Positions 1 through 8,716 of a stretch of 35,375 nt of DNA are shown one piece after another. The notes below the pieces were generated by a model, which worked only from the letters and a program-made list of their open reading frames with translations, was not told the origin of the DNA and did no database searches. The position numbers were made by a program, and so were the translations under genes. Each line of letters starts with the position of its first letter. Position 1 is the stretch's first letter. Source of the stretch: Chloroflexota bacterium (lineage in GTDB: Bacteria > Chloroflexota > Dehalococcoidia > Lucifugimonadales > Lucifugimonadaceae); contig PBKW01000022.1 in NCBI GenBank assembly GCA_002721615.1, positions 1 to 35,375 of the forward strand. The letters are read 5' to 3'.

Positions 1-1182
1 TATAATACCTTGGGAATTTCGATCAATATCTTCTAAAGTTTCACTTGTATTGGGAGCCATCCATAATCCATTGGAAGCACCATTAAATAATGAAATTAAA
101 GCAATGTAAATCACAGGAGAATTAGAAGGCAAAAATATCAATAAAATCCAGGAAATAGTAAGTGAAAATAAACCCGTTAAAATAAATTTTAAAGTGCCAA
201 ATTTATCTGATAATCTCCCTCCTATAGTTCCAGTAAATGACATCCCTACTGCATTAAGAAATATTAAAATTCCAGTTAAGCTTATACTGTAACCAAGTAC
301 AATAGTTGCATAGAAAGGAATAAGAAACCAGAAAGGTGCATTAGACATAAATCCAGTCAATCTAGCAGCAACAGCAAAAGAAAATCTCCATTTCGTGAAA
401 AAATATAAATTAAACATTGGGGAAGGGTTAGTTAGTTGAGATCTTACAAATATTATAAAAATAGTAATACATATTAACCATGAAGACCAATATATTGGTG
501 ATGAATAACCAATATTCAGAGGGTTAATAATATTGATTATTAAAATTATTATAAACAATGAAGAATATATAGCACCTTTCCAATCATATCTTTCTTTTTC
601 TCTTAATTCTGGAGAACCGATTAATGTGTCTTTAAGTACTAAATAAGCAAGTGATAATGCTATAAATGTGGGAAAAAACATTATTAAGAATACAAAACGC
701 CATCCTATAAGCTGTGAAATTTGCCCTCCTATTAACGGTCCTGCTATCGCGCCTAGGCCAACAGCAAAAGTTATCATTCCTAATCCTTTTCCTCTTTCAT
801 TCTTAGGAAATACAGCTAATACAATAGCCATTACAACAGCTTGATCCATAGATGAACCTATTGAGGATAAAATTCTTCCAGCCATTAAAGTAGAAATATT
901 GGAAGAAAAATAACATATTAAAGAACCTATTCCAAATAATCCCATTCCTATAATATGAACTTTTCTTCTGCCCATTATATCTGCTAACTTACCCAAAGGA
1001 AGTAAAGTACTACTTATAGTTAAGCCACCAATAATCGTAACCCATGAAATTATACTTAGACGAACAGAGAAACTTTCTGCTATTTCAGGAAGAATAACAT
1101 TTAAGGCAGATTGATCCATTACCATTACAAATAATGATAATGATACTGCTCCAAAAGCTTTCCATTTATAAGGTATTTGCAT
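1..1182 (-). CDS. MFS transporter, DHA2 (EmrB/QacA-type) family, C-terminus cut by the window edge
   Basis: Seen: an open frame of 394 codons from an ATG at 1182 to base 1 with no stop; translated by hand. It has a DHA2-type first helix motif, MDQSALNVILP at residues 22-32; MFS motif A, GKLADIMGRR at 64-73; and the antiporter motif C, GLGAIAGPLIGG at 142-153, followed by a WRFVFLI stretch. The rest is a series of hydrophobic helices. Family knowledge: these motifs mark proton-driven drug/metabolite:H+ antiporters of 12-14 helices and roughly 450-510 residues, so the missing part is probably one or two hundred residues or less. It lies 38 bp after trxA on the same strand and may be co-transcribed with the nuoEFG-trxA set. 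The substrate cannot be told from sequence. Confidence 0.88.
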   Translation of the reverse strand, partial: MQIPYKWKAFGAVSLSLFVMVMDQSALNVILPEIAESFSVRLSIISWVTIIGGLTISSTLLPLGKLADIMGRRKVHIIGMGLFGIGSLICYFSSNISTLMAGRILSSIGSSMDQAVVMAIVLAVFPKNERGKGLGMITFAVGLGAIAGPLIGGQISQLIGWRFVFLIMFFPTFIALSLAYLVLKDTLIGSPELREKERYDWKGAIYSSLFIIILIINIINPLNIGYSSPIYWSSWLICITIFIIFVRSQLTNPSPMFNLYFFTKWRFSFAVAARLTGFMSNAPFWFLIPFYATIVLGYSISLTGILIFLNAVGMSFTGTIGGRLSDKFGTLKFILTGLFSLTISWILLIFLPSNSPVIYIALISLFNGASNGLWMAPNTSETLEDIDRNSQGII

Positions 1183-1220
1183 TTAAACCAAACACCTTAA
1201 AAAATAATAATAAATTCAAA

Positions 1221-1553
1221 CTAAGATTTCTCTAAAATTTCATCAATCTTAGATTTTATTGCACTCTTAGGTACGGCTCCAACTATTTGAGAAACAGGAG
1301 CACCATCTTTAAAAATTAATAAAGTAGGAATAGATCTAATGCTAAAAGAAGATGCTGTAGTTGGATTTTCATCAACATTAAGTTTTACGACATCTATTGT
1401 ATCTTTATAATCATTAGCTAATTCCTCTAAAGAAGGAGCTATCATCTTGCAAGGACCACACCATTCAGCCCAAAAATCAACTAATACAGGTTTTGAGGAT
1501 TCTATTACTTCTTGGTTGAAATTTTGATCAGTAACTTTTTTAGCGTTTGACAT
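1221..1553 (-). CDS. trxA: thioredoxin
   Basis: A 110-residue classical thioredoxin: the active-site motif WCGPC is at residues 31-35 in the context FWAEWCGPCKMIAP, and the conserved cis-proline is P76 in SIPTLLIF. It is a cytosolic dithiol-disulfide reductant for reductases and oxidised protein cysteines; there is no signal peptide. The ATG start at 1553 has a strong ribosome binding site, AGGAG, 5 nt upstream. Its first codons overlap the end of nuoG by 14 bp, so it is translated from the same message as the NuoEFG module. That linkage may mean only shared redox regulation, or that the diaphorase feeds thiol reduction; the second idea is speculation. Confidence 0.96.
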   Translation of the reverse strand: MSNAKKVTDQNFNQEVIESSKPVLVDFWAEWCGPCKMIAPSLEELANDYKDTIDVVKLNVDENPTTASSFSIRSIPTLLIFKDGAPVSQIVGAVPKSAIKSKIDEILEKS

Positions 1554-4272
1554 TATTACTCCTATTAATTTTTTTTACCCTTAAAGTCTTAAATTCTAAA
1601 TCAGGAATAGTAGGAGCCCAATCTTCTCGAGATTCTGAAAAATCAGTAATCATTTCAGCAAACAAAGAAGTGTATCTTATTGTTCCCTCAAGTTCCTTAT
1701 CTATTTCAAGTTTTCCATCTAATGAAAAAGATGAACCATTAGCAATATTTATTAAATCACCTTCTTTTAGATTAAGATTTTGAACATCATTAGGGTGCAT
1801 TTTAATAATATTATCTTTACTAATAACATTTTTTTGATTTCCCTTGATAATTTCAACTTCATGTTGTGCTTGGCTTAAAACTCTTCCATGTAATAATAAT
1901 AAACCTTTATTATCATTTTCTAATTGATTTTTGGATAGGTATTTTACAGGTAATAAAGTGACCTTTTTAGTCGAAAATTCCCATTTTTTCCCACTATCAC
2001 TTAAATTTTTATAATCAATACCTTCATATTCTTTAACTATTTCTCTTATTTCATCAAAAACAGCTTTTGAAGATTCATAATTAAAATCATCAAAACCTAT
2101 TGTTTGAGCAAGATTGGAATAAAACTCCCAAACGCTCTTATAATCTGTGTTAGATTTATGAGCTTTTGGTGATAATTGAACTCTTCTTTCAAGATTAGTC
2201 ATTGTTCCTTCTCTCTCTGGAAAATTAGCTATAGGAATCACAACATCAGCTAAAACTGATAAAGAATTTTTATTACTTGTACCCACTACTAAAAATTCAA
2301 GCTTAGAGATAGAGTCTAATACTTCTTTTTTCATTAAATCTTCTGCAAAGGCATCATTCATAACAAACAAAGCTTTAATTTTTTTATCTTCTATAGCTTT
2401 AATGATTTCTTCATAATCCATTCCTTTTTCAGTGGACAAATCAGAATCCCAATATTTATTTAAAAAATCTACATCTTTCTTATTTTCTATATTTCGAAAA
2501 CCTGGTAATAAATTAGGTGAGTGACCCAAATCTAAACTTCCTTGGAGATTAGCCCCTTTGTATAAAGGGAAAACACCAGATCCTTTTTTAAACAAATTAC
2601 CTGTAATTGTCGCAAGATTAATTACAGATCTTACTAATTCTGAAGATTGAGAATCATTAAGCCCATCAACACCTAATAAAAATGATGTTGATCCCCCAGC
2701 AATAATTTTAGCCAAATCTACAACTAAATCAGGTTTAATATTAAATTCAGATTTTATTTTCTCTAAATCAAAATCCCATAAAGAAGTTTTAAAATCATCT
2801 ATATGTTCTCCATGATTTTTAAGAAAATCTTTATCTTCAATCCCTTGATCAAATATCGATTTAGAAATTGCAGAAATAAGATTTGATTGAGAATGAGGAA
2901 TATTTTTAATCCATTTATTTGAATATCTAGTCATTTCTGTTTCTCTAGGATCAATAACTATAATATTGGCACCATTCCTTGCAGCCTTTTTAGCAAAAAC
3001 AGAAACAACATTTTGTTGTTCAGTAGGATTTCCTGAAATTATTATCACATTATCAGAATTCTCTAAATCTAAAATTGTTCCAGTTCCACCTGGGTATTTA
3101 AAGGATTTAGAAAAATATTTAAGAATCTGATCTTTGTTAGTTGAATCAACATTATTGGTTTTCAAGACTAATCTAGCAAATTTTTGAGAAACAAAAAAAT
3201 CCTCGTTAGTAGATCTTGGAGAATTTAATATAGCTATTTCGGATGGCTTGAAATCATTGATTTTTTTACTAATAAGAAAATTAACTTCTTCCCAGTTGCT
3301 TTTATTTTGAGAATCTCCTTCTTTAATTTTGGGATATTTGATATTTCTAAAATTAACATAGTCGTTTCCAAATTTACCTCGGAAACAAGTTTGTCCAGCA
3401 TTAGATTCTCCAGAATAATCTCCTATCATTCTTATTGATTTTTCCTGTTCATTTGATTCCATGATTAATTGACAACCTACAGGACAATTAGAACAAATAC
3501 TCTTAGTCTTTTTTGTTGCTTTTTCCCATTTATAATTTCTTTCAACAAGAGCTCCTGTAGGACAAACATCTATACAAGCTCCACAAAACTCACAGCCTGA
3601 TTCTAATAAAGAAGTTCCCTGAGAAGTACCTACAATAGCAACTCCTGATCTTGATTTTAATGTAATAGCATTGTCGAATCTTACTTCATCACAAACTCTT
3701 ACACATCTCACACAAACAATGCATAGATTGTAGTCTCGATCATAAAAAGGATCATCACCATGAATTGGTAATTGTCTTCGGTTATATGTTAATGGAGTAG
3801 TAAGATCCATTTCTGTATCACGAATTGTATCTTTTAATTCACATCTTTCATTTTTAGGACATGTAGTGCATCTATCTGTAACAGAAACATGTCTTTGACA
3901 AACATCCTGAGGACCACATAATTCGATTCTATGACATGTCAAACAACCATGAGGATGTTCTGACATTAAAAGATCCATAATTCCTTTTCTTAAGTCTTTA
4001 ATTTCAGAAGAATCACTTGAAACTATCATTTCATTTGATACTGGAGTGGTACAAGAAGCTTGAATCATTTTTCTACCATTAACTTCAGTTTCCACAACAC
4101 ACATCCTACAAGCTCCATAAGGATCCATTCCTGGATGGTAACATAAATATGGTATGTAAATTCCAGCATCCTGAGCTGCCTGAATGACAGTTTGACCAGG
4201 TTTAGCTGGAATTAATTTCCCATCAACTTTAATTGTTAACGTTTCTATTTTTCTTTTTTCTTCAGTAGTCAT
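1540..4272 (-). CDS. nuoG: NADH dehydrogenase subunit NuoG-like iron-sulfur / molybdopterin-fold protein
   Basis: 910 residues. Order of domains seen: plant-type [2Fe-2S] ferredoxin (C44, C55, C58, C74); a His-Cys cluster site H-x3-C-x2-C-x5-C (H106, C110, C113, C119); an insert with four more cysteines (C125, C135, C138, C144); two [4Fe-4S] ferredoxin motifs (C184/187/190/194 and C227/230/233/237); then a molybdopterin-oxidoreductase fold that opens with C260, C263, C267, C296. Where formate dehydrogenases carry the Mo-ligating Cys/Sec followed by His, this protein has NNVDSTNK at 373-380, so formate oxidation is unlikely. It most probably carries electrons from NuoF through a chain of clusters, in complex I or a soluble diaphorase. 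Its start is 1 nt after the nuoF stop; nuoE and nuoF precede it. Confidence 0.85.
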   Translation of the reverse strand: MTTEEKRKIETLTIKVDGKLIPAKPGQTVIQAAQDAGIYIPYLCYHPGMDPYGACRMCVVETEVNGRKMIQASCTTPVSNEMIVSSDSSEIKDLRKGIMDLLMSEHPHGCLTCHRIELCGPQDVCQRHVSVTDRCTTCPKNERCELKDTIRDTEMDLTTPLTYNRRQLPIHGDDPFYDRDYNLCIVCVRCVRVCDEVRFDNAITLKSRSGVAIVGTSQGTSLLESGCEFCGACIDVCPTGALVERNYKWEKATKKTKSICSNCPVGCQLIMESNEQEKSIRMIGDYSGESNAGQTCFRGKFGNDYVNFRNIKYPKIKEGDSQNKSNWEEVNFLISKKINDFKPSEIAILNSPRSTNEDFFVSQKFARLVLKTNNVDSTNKDQILKYFSKSFKYPGGTGTILDLENSDNVIIISGNPTEQQNVVSVFAKKAARNGANIIVIDPRETEMTRYSNKWIKNIPHSQSNLISAISKSIFDQGIEDKDFLKNHGEHIDDFKTSLWDFDLEKIKSEFNIKPDLVVDLAKIIAGGSTSFLLGVDGLNDSQSSELVRSVINLATITGNLFKKGSGVFPLYKGANLQGSLDLGHSPNLLPGFRNIENKKDVDFLNKYWDSDLSTEKGMDYEEIIKAIEDKKIKALFVMNDAFAEDLMKKEVLDSISKLEFLVVGTSNKNSLSVLADVVIPIANFPEREGTMTNLERRVQLSPKAHKSNTDYKSVWEFYSNLAQTIGFDDFNYESSKAVFDEIREIVKEYEGIDYKNLSDSGKKWEFSTKKVTLLPVKYLSKNQLENDNKGLLLLHGRVLSQAQHEVEIIKGNQKNVISKDNIIKMHPNDVQNLNLKEGDLINIANGSSFSLDGKLEIDKELEGTIRYTSLFAEMITDFSESREDWAPTIPDLEFKTLRVKKINRSNNVKR

Positions 4273-4273
4273 A

Positions 4274-5977
4274 TTAAGGCCTAGTCCTAGTAGGTAAAAT
4301 CATCTTTGGAATTTTACTTTTTTCATCTCTGATAGTGAAAGTAGTCATTTTATCAATAAATTCCTGATCAAAAAATTTTAATGCTGATGAAATAGGATTA
4401 TATCCCAGTTGACCATGTCCACACAATGAACCAACTTTCATATTTTCTCCAATTTTTTTAACTACATCAAGATCCCCTTTTATAGATTTTTCATTGCAAG
4501 CTCTATCCAAAATATCTAGCATATGAGTATTTCCCAATCTACAAGGAAAACATTTCCCACAAGATTCAAATTGATTAAAGGCAACAAGATTTCTTATTAA
4601 ATCTACTACATCAACATTTTGATCACCTACGATGATTCCTCCAGATCCTAATATAGCTCCTGCCTTAGCCATTTCCTCAAAATCCATTACTACATCAAAT
4701 GCTTCTTTACCTAGGACTCCACCTAAAGGCCCACCAGTTTGCAAAAGTTTTATACCTTTCCCAGTAGAAGATCCTCCACCAACCTTCTCTAATAAATCTT
4801 TAATAGTAATCCCAAAAGGTATTTCATACATTCCTTTATTATTTATATGACCTGATAAACATATTATTGCTGTACCAGAACTTTTTTCGGTTCCAATTTT
4901 TTTAAATTCATTAGCACCATTTTCGATTATCCAAGGAACATAACTTAATGTTTTTACATTATTTATATTGCTTGGCTTACCCCATAAACCTGCTTGTGCG
5001 GGAAAAGGTGGTCTAAACCTTGGCATTGACCTTTTCCCCTCTATAGCTTCCATTAAGGCAGTTTCTTCTCCAGCAACATAAGAGTCTCCTGTTAATGACA
5101 CTTCAACTTCAAAATCAAAACCAGAATTAAGAATATTTTTCCCTAATAAACCATTATCATAAGCATCTTTAACAGCTTTTCTTGCATTTTCAATAGGTAT
5201 ATTATGACCTTGTCTGATAAAAATATGCCCATGAGAAGACTTTGTGGCATAACCTGCAATTATCAAACCTTCTAAAAGAGTATGAGGATCATTCTCCAAA
5301 ATTCCCTTATCATTGAAAGCTCCTGGATCTCCTTCCTCACAATTACAAAGAACATATTTTATTGGAGCATTATTACCAGCTAAAAAACTCCATTTTATTC
5401 CTGTAGAAAATGCTGCTCCTCCTCTCCCTCTAAGACCTGAATTTTTAACTTCTTCAAGTACATTTTCAGGTGTCAAACTATTTAAAGCTTTATCTAAGGA
5501 TTTATAACCTCCTGTTAAGATATATTCATCAAAGCTTTCAGGGTTGATTTCTCCAAAATTCCTAGTAGCGATTCTTTTTTGATATTTGAAAGGTACAAAA
5601 TTTTTCAATTCTGGAATATTATCTAATAACTCTTCTCCATCTTGTAAAATTTGTGCAAAAGCATATTCTTTTAAATAATTTTGATTATTAATATATTCAT
5701 CAGTAATTTTTTGAATTTTCTCTACATCAACATTTGAAAATAAAACTCTAGGTTTTCCTTTGATCTTGATATCCACTATAGGTTCAAGATAAGAAAGTCC
5801 TAATGCTCCCACCAATCTAATTTCACCTTTAGACTTAAAATTATTTGTTAACCAATCATATACTTTTATAGAACCCGCAGCTTGCCCTGATGCCCCATAT
5901 CCTACTCGAATCAAAATTTCTTCATCGAAATCTTGTGATTTTACTTTAGAAACTAATTTATTAAATACTTCTGACAA
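4274..5977 (-). CDS. nuoF: NADH dehydrogenase subunit NuoF-like (FMN, NADH, 4Fe-4S), with a cysteine-less thioredoxin-like N-domain
   Basis: 567 residues. The core is a full flavin/NADH module: glycine-rich NADH site GLRGRGGAAF at 181-190, FMN-region CNCEEGDPGAFND at 211-223, GEETALMEAIEG at 303-314, and the N3 [4Fe-4S] ligands C473, C476, C479 and C519. Residues about 20-100 look like the extra thioredoxin-like domain of HydB/HoxF-type NuoF proteins, but the usual cluster cysteines are gone (VGYGASGQAAG at 25-35 and VGALGLSYLEP at 56-66). The predicted role is to oxidise NADH at FMN and pass electrons to NuoE and NuoG. The start is TTG, supported by GAGGG 5-6 nt upstream and by homology from the first residues. 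No C-terminal ferredoxin extension is present. Confidence 0.92.
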   Translation of the reverse strand: MSEVFNKLVSKVKSQDFDEEILIRVGYGASGQAAGSIKVYDWLTNNFKSKGEIRLVGALGLSYLEPIVDIKIKGKPRVLFSNVDVEKIQKITDEYINNQNYLKEYAFAQILQDGEELLDNIPELKNFVPFKYQKRIATRNFGEINPESFDEYILTGGYKSLDKALNSLTPENVLEEVKNSGLRGRGGAAFSTGIKWSFLAGNNAPIKYVLCNCEEGDPGAFNDKGILENDPHTLLEGLIIAGYATKSSHGHIFIRQGHNIPIENARKAVKDAYDNGLLGKNILNSGFDFEVEVSLTGDSYVAGEETALMEAIEGKRSMPRFRPPFPAQAGLWGKPSNINNVKTLSYVPWIIENGANEFKKIGTEKSSGTAIICLSGHINNKGMYEIPFGITIKDLLEKVGGGSSTGKGIKLLQTGGPLGGVLGKEAFDVVMDFEEMAKAGAILGSGGIIVGDQNVDVVDLIRNLVAFNQFESCGKCFPCRLGNTHMLDILDRACNEKSIKGDLDVVKKIGENMKVGSLCGHGQLGYNPISSALKFFDQEFIDKMTTFTIRDEKSKIPKMILPTRTRP

Positions 5978-5981
5978 AATT

Positions 5982-5986
5982 CCCTC
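5982..5986 (-). promoter_or_regulatory. ribosome binding site of nuoF (decides a TTG start)
   Basis: On the minus strand GAGGG lies 4 nt before the TTG at 5977 and overlaps the nuoE stop codon. No ATG or GTG lies nearby in frame, so this site is the reason for choosing TTG. Confidence 0.6.
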
Positions 5987-6489
5987 TATTTTAATTCTTT
6001 AATTGTGTCCATAATATTTTCTACAGAAGCATTTCCTATTAAATGATGATCTATAGCATATACAGGAGCTTGAGCACATGCACCTAGGCAAGTACTATAT
6101 CCCAAAGAAATTTTTCCATCTTTAGTTTCTGTTTCAGTATCAATTCCAAGTTTTTTATGGATTCCTCTTAATATTTCTTGAGCTCCAGAAATATGGCATG
6201 TTGGGCCCCAACATATATCTAAAGAATATGAACCAGGAGGAGAAAATCTAAAATTCGTATAAAAAGAAGCTACACCCCAAACATCATTGATAGTTTTATC
6301 CATAAAATCAGCAATTTCTTCTATAGCTTCATCAGGTATATAATGAAAATTATCTTGAACAGATAAAAGACAAGATAGTACAGTTACAGTTTTAGGTGGG
6401 GATGACTCTTTAGATGATTTTTTATTTTCAGAGTTCAGTATTTCTCTGATATCAGATCTCAAGTTATTATTTTTTGAATTTGTATTCAA
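5986..6489 (-). CDS. nuoE: NADH dehydrogenase subunit NuoE (2Fe-2S thioredoxin-like)
   Basis: 167 residues. The C-terminal thioredoxin-like half carries the canonical NuoE [2Fe-2S] ligands: C93 and C98 (CWGPTC) and C134 and C138 (CLGAC). The helical N-half has the usual IPDEAIEEIA and VWGVASFYTNF segments (51-60, 70-80). It partners NuoF in the NADH-input module. The start is probably TTG at 6489: no ATG or GTG lies upstream in frame, and AAGG is about 8 nt before it. The stop is 8 nt before nuoF. This is the first gene of the nuoEFG-trxA string. A 110-bp gap separates it from the upstream SDR gene, so a promoter may lie there, but I could not define one well. Confidence 0.93.
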   Translation of the reverse strand: MNTNSKNNNLRSDIREILNSENKKSSKESSPPKTVTVLSCLLSVQDNFHYIPDEAIEEIADFMDKTINDVWGVASFYTNFRFSPPGSYSLDICWGPTCHISGAQEILRGIHKKLGIDTETETKDGKISLGYSTCLGACAQAPVYAIDHHLIGNASVENIMDTIKELK

Positions 6490-6551
6490 TAATCTAACCT
6501 TAATTGTTGGATATTTGAACTTTTTTACTTATAAATATATTTATGAATAAC

Positions 6552-6577
6552 TGTAGCAAAGGAGTCTCCCATCCACA
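6552..6577. other. short GC-rich palindrome upstream of nuoE
   Basis: In an otherwise very AT-rich 110-bp gap, positions 6561-6569 read GGAGTCTCC, a perfect 9-bp palindrome around a central T. TGTAG and CCACA flank it and could extend a stem with one G-U pair. The spacing is wrong for a good intrinsic terminator, because the central loop would be tiny and no T-run follows on the minus strand. An operator or a weak hairpin upstream of the nuo operon is possible. The function is unknown. Confidence 0.25.
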
Positions 6578-6599
6578 ACTATAAAAATTAGGTTTTTTT

Positions 6600-7376
6600 T
6601 CAATTTGTTCTATTCTTAGCAGCTTCTAAATCTTTACTAACATCCCTTTTATTAATAGGACTCATAATTATTTGTTCAATAACTGTTCTTTGAGGTAATG
6701 ATGCACAAAGAAAAACAGTATCTGCTAAATCTTCAGGTTTCATCATAGTATCTCTCGCTTCTTGATTAGGAGGAATTGCTCTATTCTTAAGAATAGGAGT
6801 ATCTACTTCAGCAGGCATAATAGCTGTAGCTCTAATTCCTTGAGAATTCAATTCTGCATTTATATGCCCCATTAAATTTGTCACTCCAGCTTTTGCAGCC
6901 CCATAAGGAGCACCTCCAAGCAATCCTGGGTTCAGAGCTGCCATAGATGAAATAGTAATAATTGTTCCAGATTGATTTTCTAACATTAATGGAATTAATT
7001 TTTGAGATAATTGATATACTGCTTTAATGTTTAAATCAAATACATTATCCCACATTTCTTCAGTCACATGTGAAATAGTTCTTACAGCACTACTTGCTCC
7101 GGCATTATTAACTAACACATCTAATTTTCCAAATTCATTTTTTATAAAATCAAGTAACTCATCTAAATCTTTTTCTTGAGTAATATCACATGCTTTTATA
7201 AAAACATTATTTCTTTTCTTTGGATCACAAATTTCTTTTGTTCCTTCTAATTGATCAGATCTACGACCAATAATTATAGTTTTTGAACCTGCATCCACGA
7301 ATTTTTTTGCAATTTCTCTTCCAATACCTGAACCTGCTCCTGTAATTAAAACAATATTTCCCAACATATCTTTCAT
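6600..7376 (-). CDS. short-chain dehydrogenase/reductase (SDR)
   Basis: 258 residues, the usual length for a classical SDR. Seen: the cofactor motif TGAGSGIG at 12-19, NNAG at 90-93, and the catalytic ISS at 142-144 with Y158-x3-K162 (YGAAK). It will oxidise or reduce a hydroxyl/keto group with NAD(P)H; the substrate is not readable. The basic RR at 38-39 after the second strand suggests NADP preference (inference). Its ATG overlaps the stop of the FAD oxidoreductase gene (ATGA), so the two are translationally coupled at the end of the surface-glycan-like operon. It could act on a polyprenyl or lipid intermediate there, or simply be a passenger. The stop is TGA, showing that UGA terminates in this genome. 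Confidence 0.9.
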   Translation of the reverse strand: MKDMLGNIVLITGAGSGIGREIAKKFVDAGSKTIIIGRRSDQLEGTKEICDPKKRNNVFIKACDITQEKDLDELLDFIKNEFGKLDVLVNNAGASSAVRTISHVTEEMWDNVFDLNIKAVYQLSQKLIPLMLENQSGTIITISSMAALNPGLLGGAPYGAAKAGVTNLMGHINAELNSQGIRATAIMPAEVDTPILKNRAIPPNQEARDTMMKPEDLADTVFLCASLPQRTVIEQIIMSPINKRDVSKDLEAAKNRTN

Positions 7377-8716
7377 AATGACTCCAAATCTCTAAAATGT
7401 TTATCTATTAAATCTACAACTTTTTGTGACATTTTAACACTATAATTTGTTCCTCTATCTTCAGGATATATCTGAGTGGTATTAGCTAAAAATACTCCTT
7501 TTAATGGTGTAATAATTTCTGGAATAATTTCTCCATAATTTTTACCAATTATTGGCTGTGCTGCACTAATTTTGTTATATGTATAATCCAATATCCAATC
7601 CTTATTAAAGTTCACATTAATTTTTTTTAAGTAATCACAATAAATATTTAATAATTCTGATTCTTCAAGTTTATATCTCCAATCATTTCTATCTAAATAA
7701 TTAGTAAGATAAAGAAAATGCTTGTTTTTATAATAGTTATGACTCAATAAATTTGATTGTTCAATAACCCCTAAAAATGGACTATTTTTATCAGCAATAT
7801 TCAACCAATAATAAGGAGTAAGACTTTCTTTTAATTCCATGATAAAAACACTTGCTCCTAAATATTTTGATGATTCTAATTTAACTTTATATTCATCTGG
7901 AAAGTCACAAATTTTAAGCATTTCAAAGGATGGGACTGTAGATAAAACCACATTAGTGTTTTTTGTTTTCTGGCTTATATTATTTTCAATATATTTAATT
8001 TTTAATTCTTTCTGATCATTGAAATAAATCTTTTTTACAGGAGAATTTTTATAAATCACTCCTCCAAGAGATTGAATTTTTTTACTTAAAGTGTCCAAAA
8101 TAATTTTAAAGCTTCCATCAGGATAACCTAATACTTCTTGGCTAAAACGTTTTCTAGAACCAAACCTTGTTTGAATTTTTCCCCAAAACCAAGGCATACC
8201 TATTTCTTCAGAATAATCTCCAAATTTACCTCTTAATAAAGGACCCCATATTTGATCATAAACATTTTTTCCAGCCCTACCCCTTATCCAATCAGAAGCT
8301 GTAAAAGACTCTAAAGATTTCCATTTTTTTTTGTATTTTAAAAATAAAGTAATTAAACCCAGTCTTAATCTGTCAAAAAGTGGAATTTTATCAAATTTTA
8401 TTAAATCTATTGGAGACTGAAATGAAAACAATTTTTCACCATCAAATATACCTACAGAAGATGGATGCCATTTCAATGTATTCTGCAAACCTAAATCATT
8501 CATCAAATCAATTATATTAGTGTCTCCTGTAAACAAATGATGATAACCTCTCTCTATTTCAAAACCAGATAAATTAATCGTAGAAGCTTGTCCCCCTATA
8601 AATGGTGCAGATTCAAAAATTTCCACATGAAATCCTTTTTTTAATAAATAATAAGCAGAAGATAGACCAGTAAACCCTGCTCCTATAATTGTTATATTTT
8701 TTTCATTGGAAATCAT
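7373..8716 (-). CDS. NAD(P)/FAD-dependent oxidoreductase (amine oxidase / protoporphyrinogen-oxidase-like fold)
   Basis: 447 residues. The N-terminus has a dinucleotide-binding Rossmann motif, IIGAGFTGLSSAYYLLKKG (10-28), ending in the acidic residue E33 of FE, and the GG doublet of the amine-oxidase superfamily in FIGGQAS. The C-terminal region has the second FAD contact around YPEDRGTNYSVKMSQ. The closest relatives I recognise are COG1232/COG1233-type flavoproteins found beside glycosyltransferases and UPF0104 membrane proteins in Chloroflexota; the substrate is unknown. No heme genes are nearby, so a role in protoporphyrin oxidation is not supported. The gene is coupled by ATGA overlaps to both its upstream membrane protein and its downstream SDR, so all three probably act in one pathway, perhaps on an isoprenoid lipid carrier. 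Confidence 0.82.
   Translation of the reverse strand: MISNEKNITIIGAGFTGLSSAYYLLKKGFHVEIFESAPFIGGQASTINLSGFEIERGYHHLFTGDTNIIDLMNDLGLQNTLKWHPSSVGIFDGEKLFSFQSPIDLIKFDKIPLFDRLRLGLITLFLKYKKKWKSLESFTASDWIRGRAGKNVYDQIWGPLLRGKFGDYSEEIGMPWFWGKIQTRFGSRKRFSQEVLGYPDGSFKIILDTLSKKIQSLGGVIYKNSPVKKIYFNDQKELKIKYIENNISQKTKNTNVVLSTVPSFEMLKICDFPDEYKVKLESSKYLGASVFIMELKESLTPYYWLNIADKNSPFLGVIEQSNLLSHNYYKNKHFLYLTNYLDRNDWRYKLEESELLNIYCDYLKKINVNFNKDWILDYTYNKISAAQPIIGKNYGEIIPEIITPLKGVFLANTTQIYPEDRGTNYSVKMSQKVVDLIDKHFRDLESL

Noticed and set aside
1540-4272. Catalytic subunit of NAD-dependent formate dehydrogenase
   Set aside because: The Mo-ligating Cys/Sec and next His are absent (NNVDSTNK at that place); no fdhD or cofactor genes nearby.
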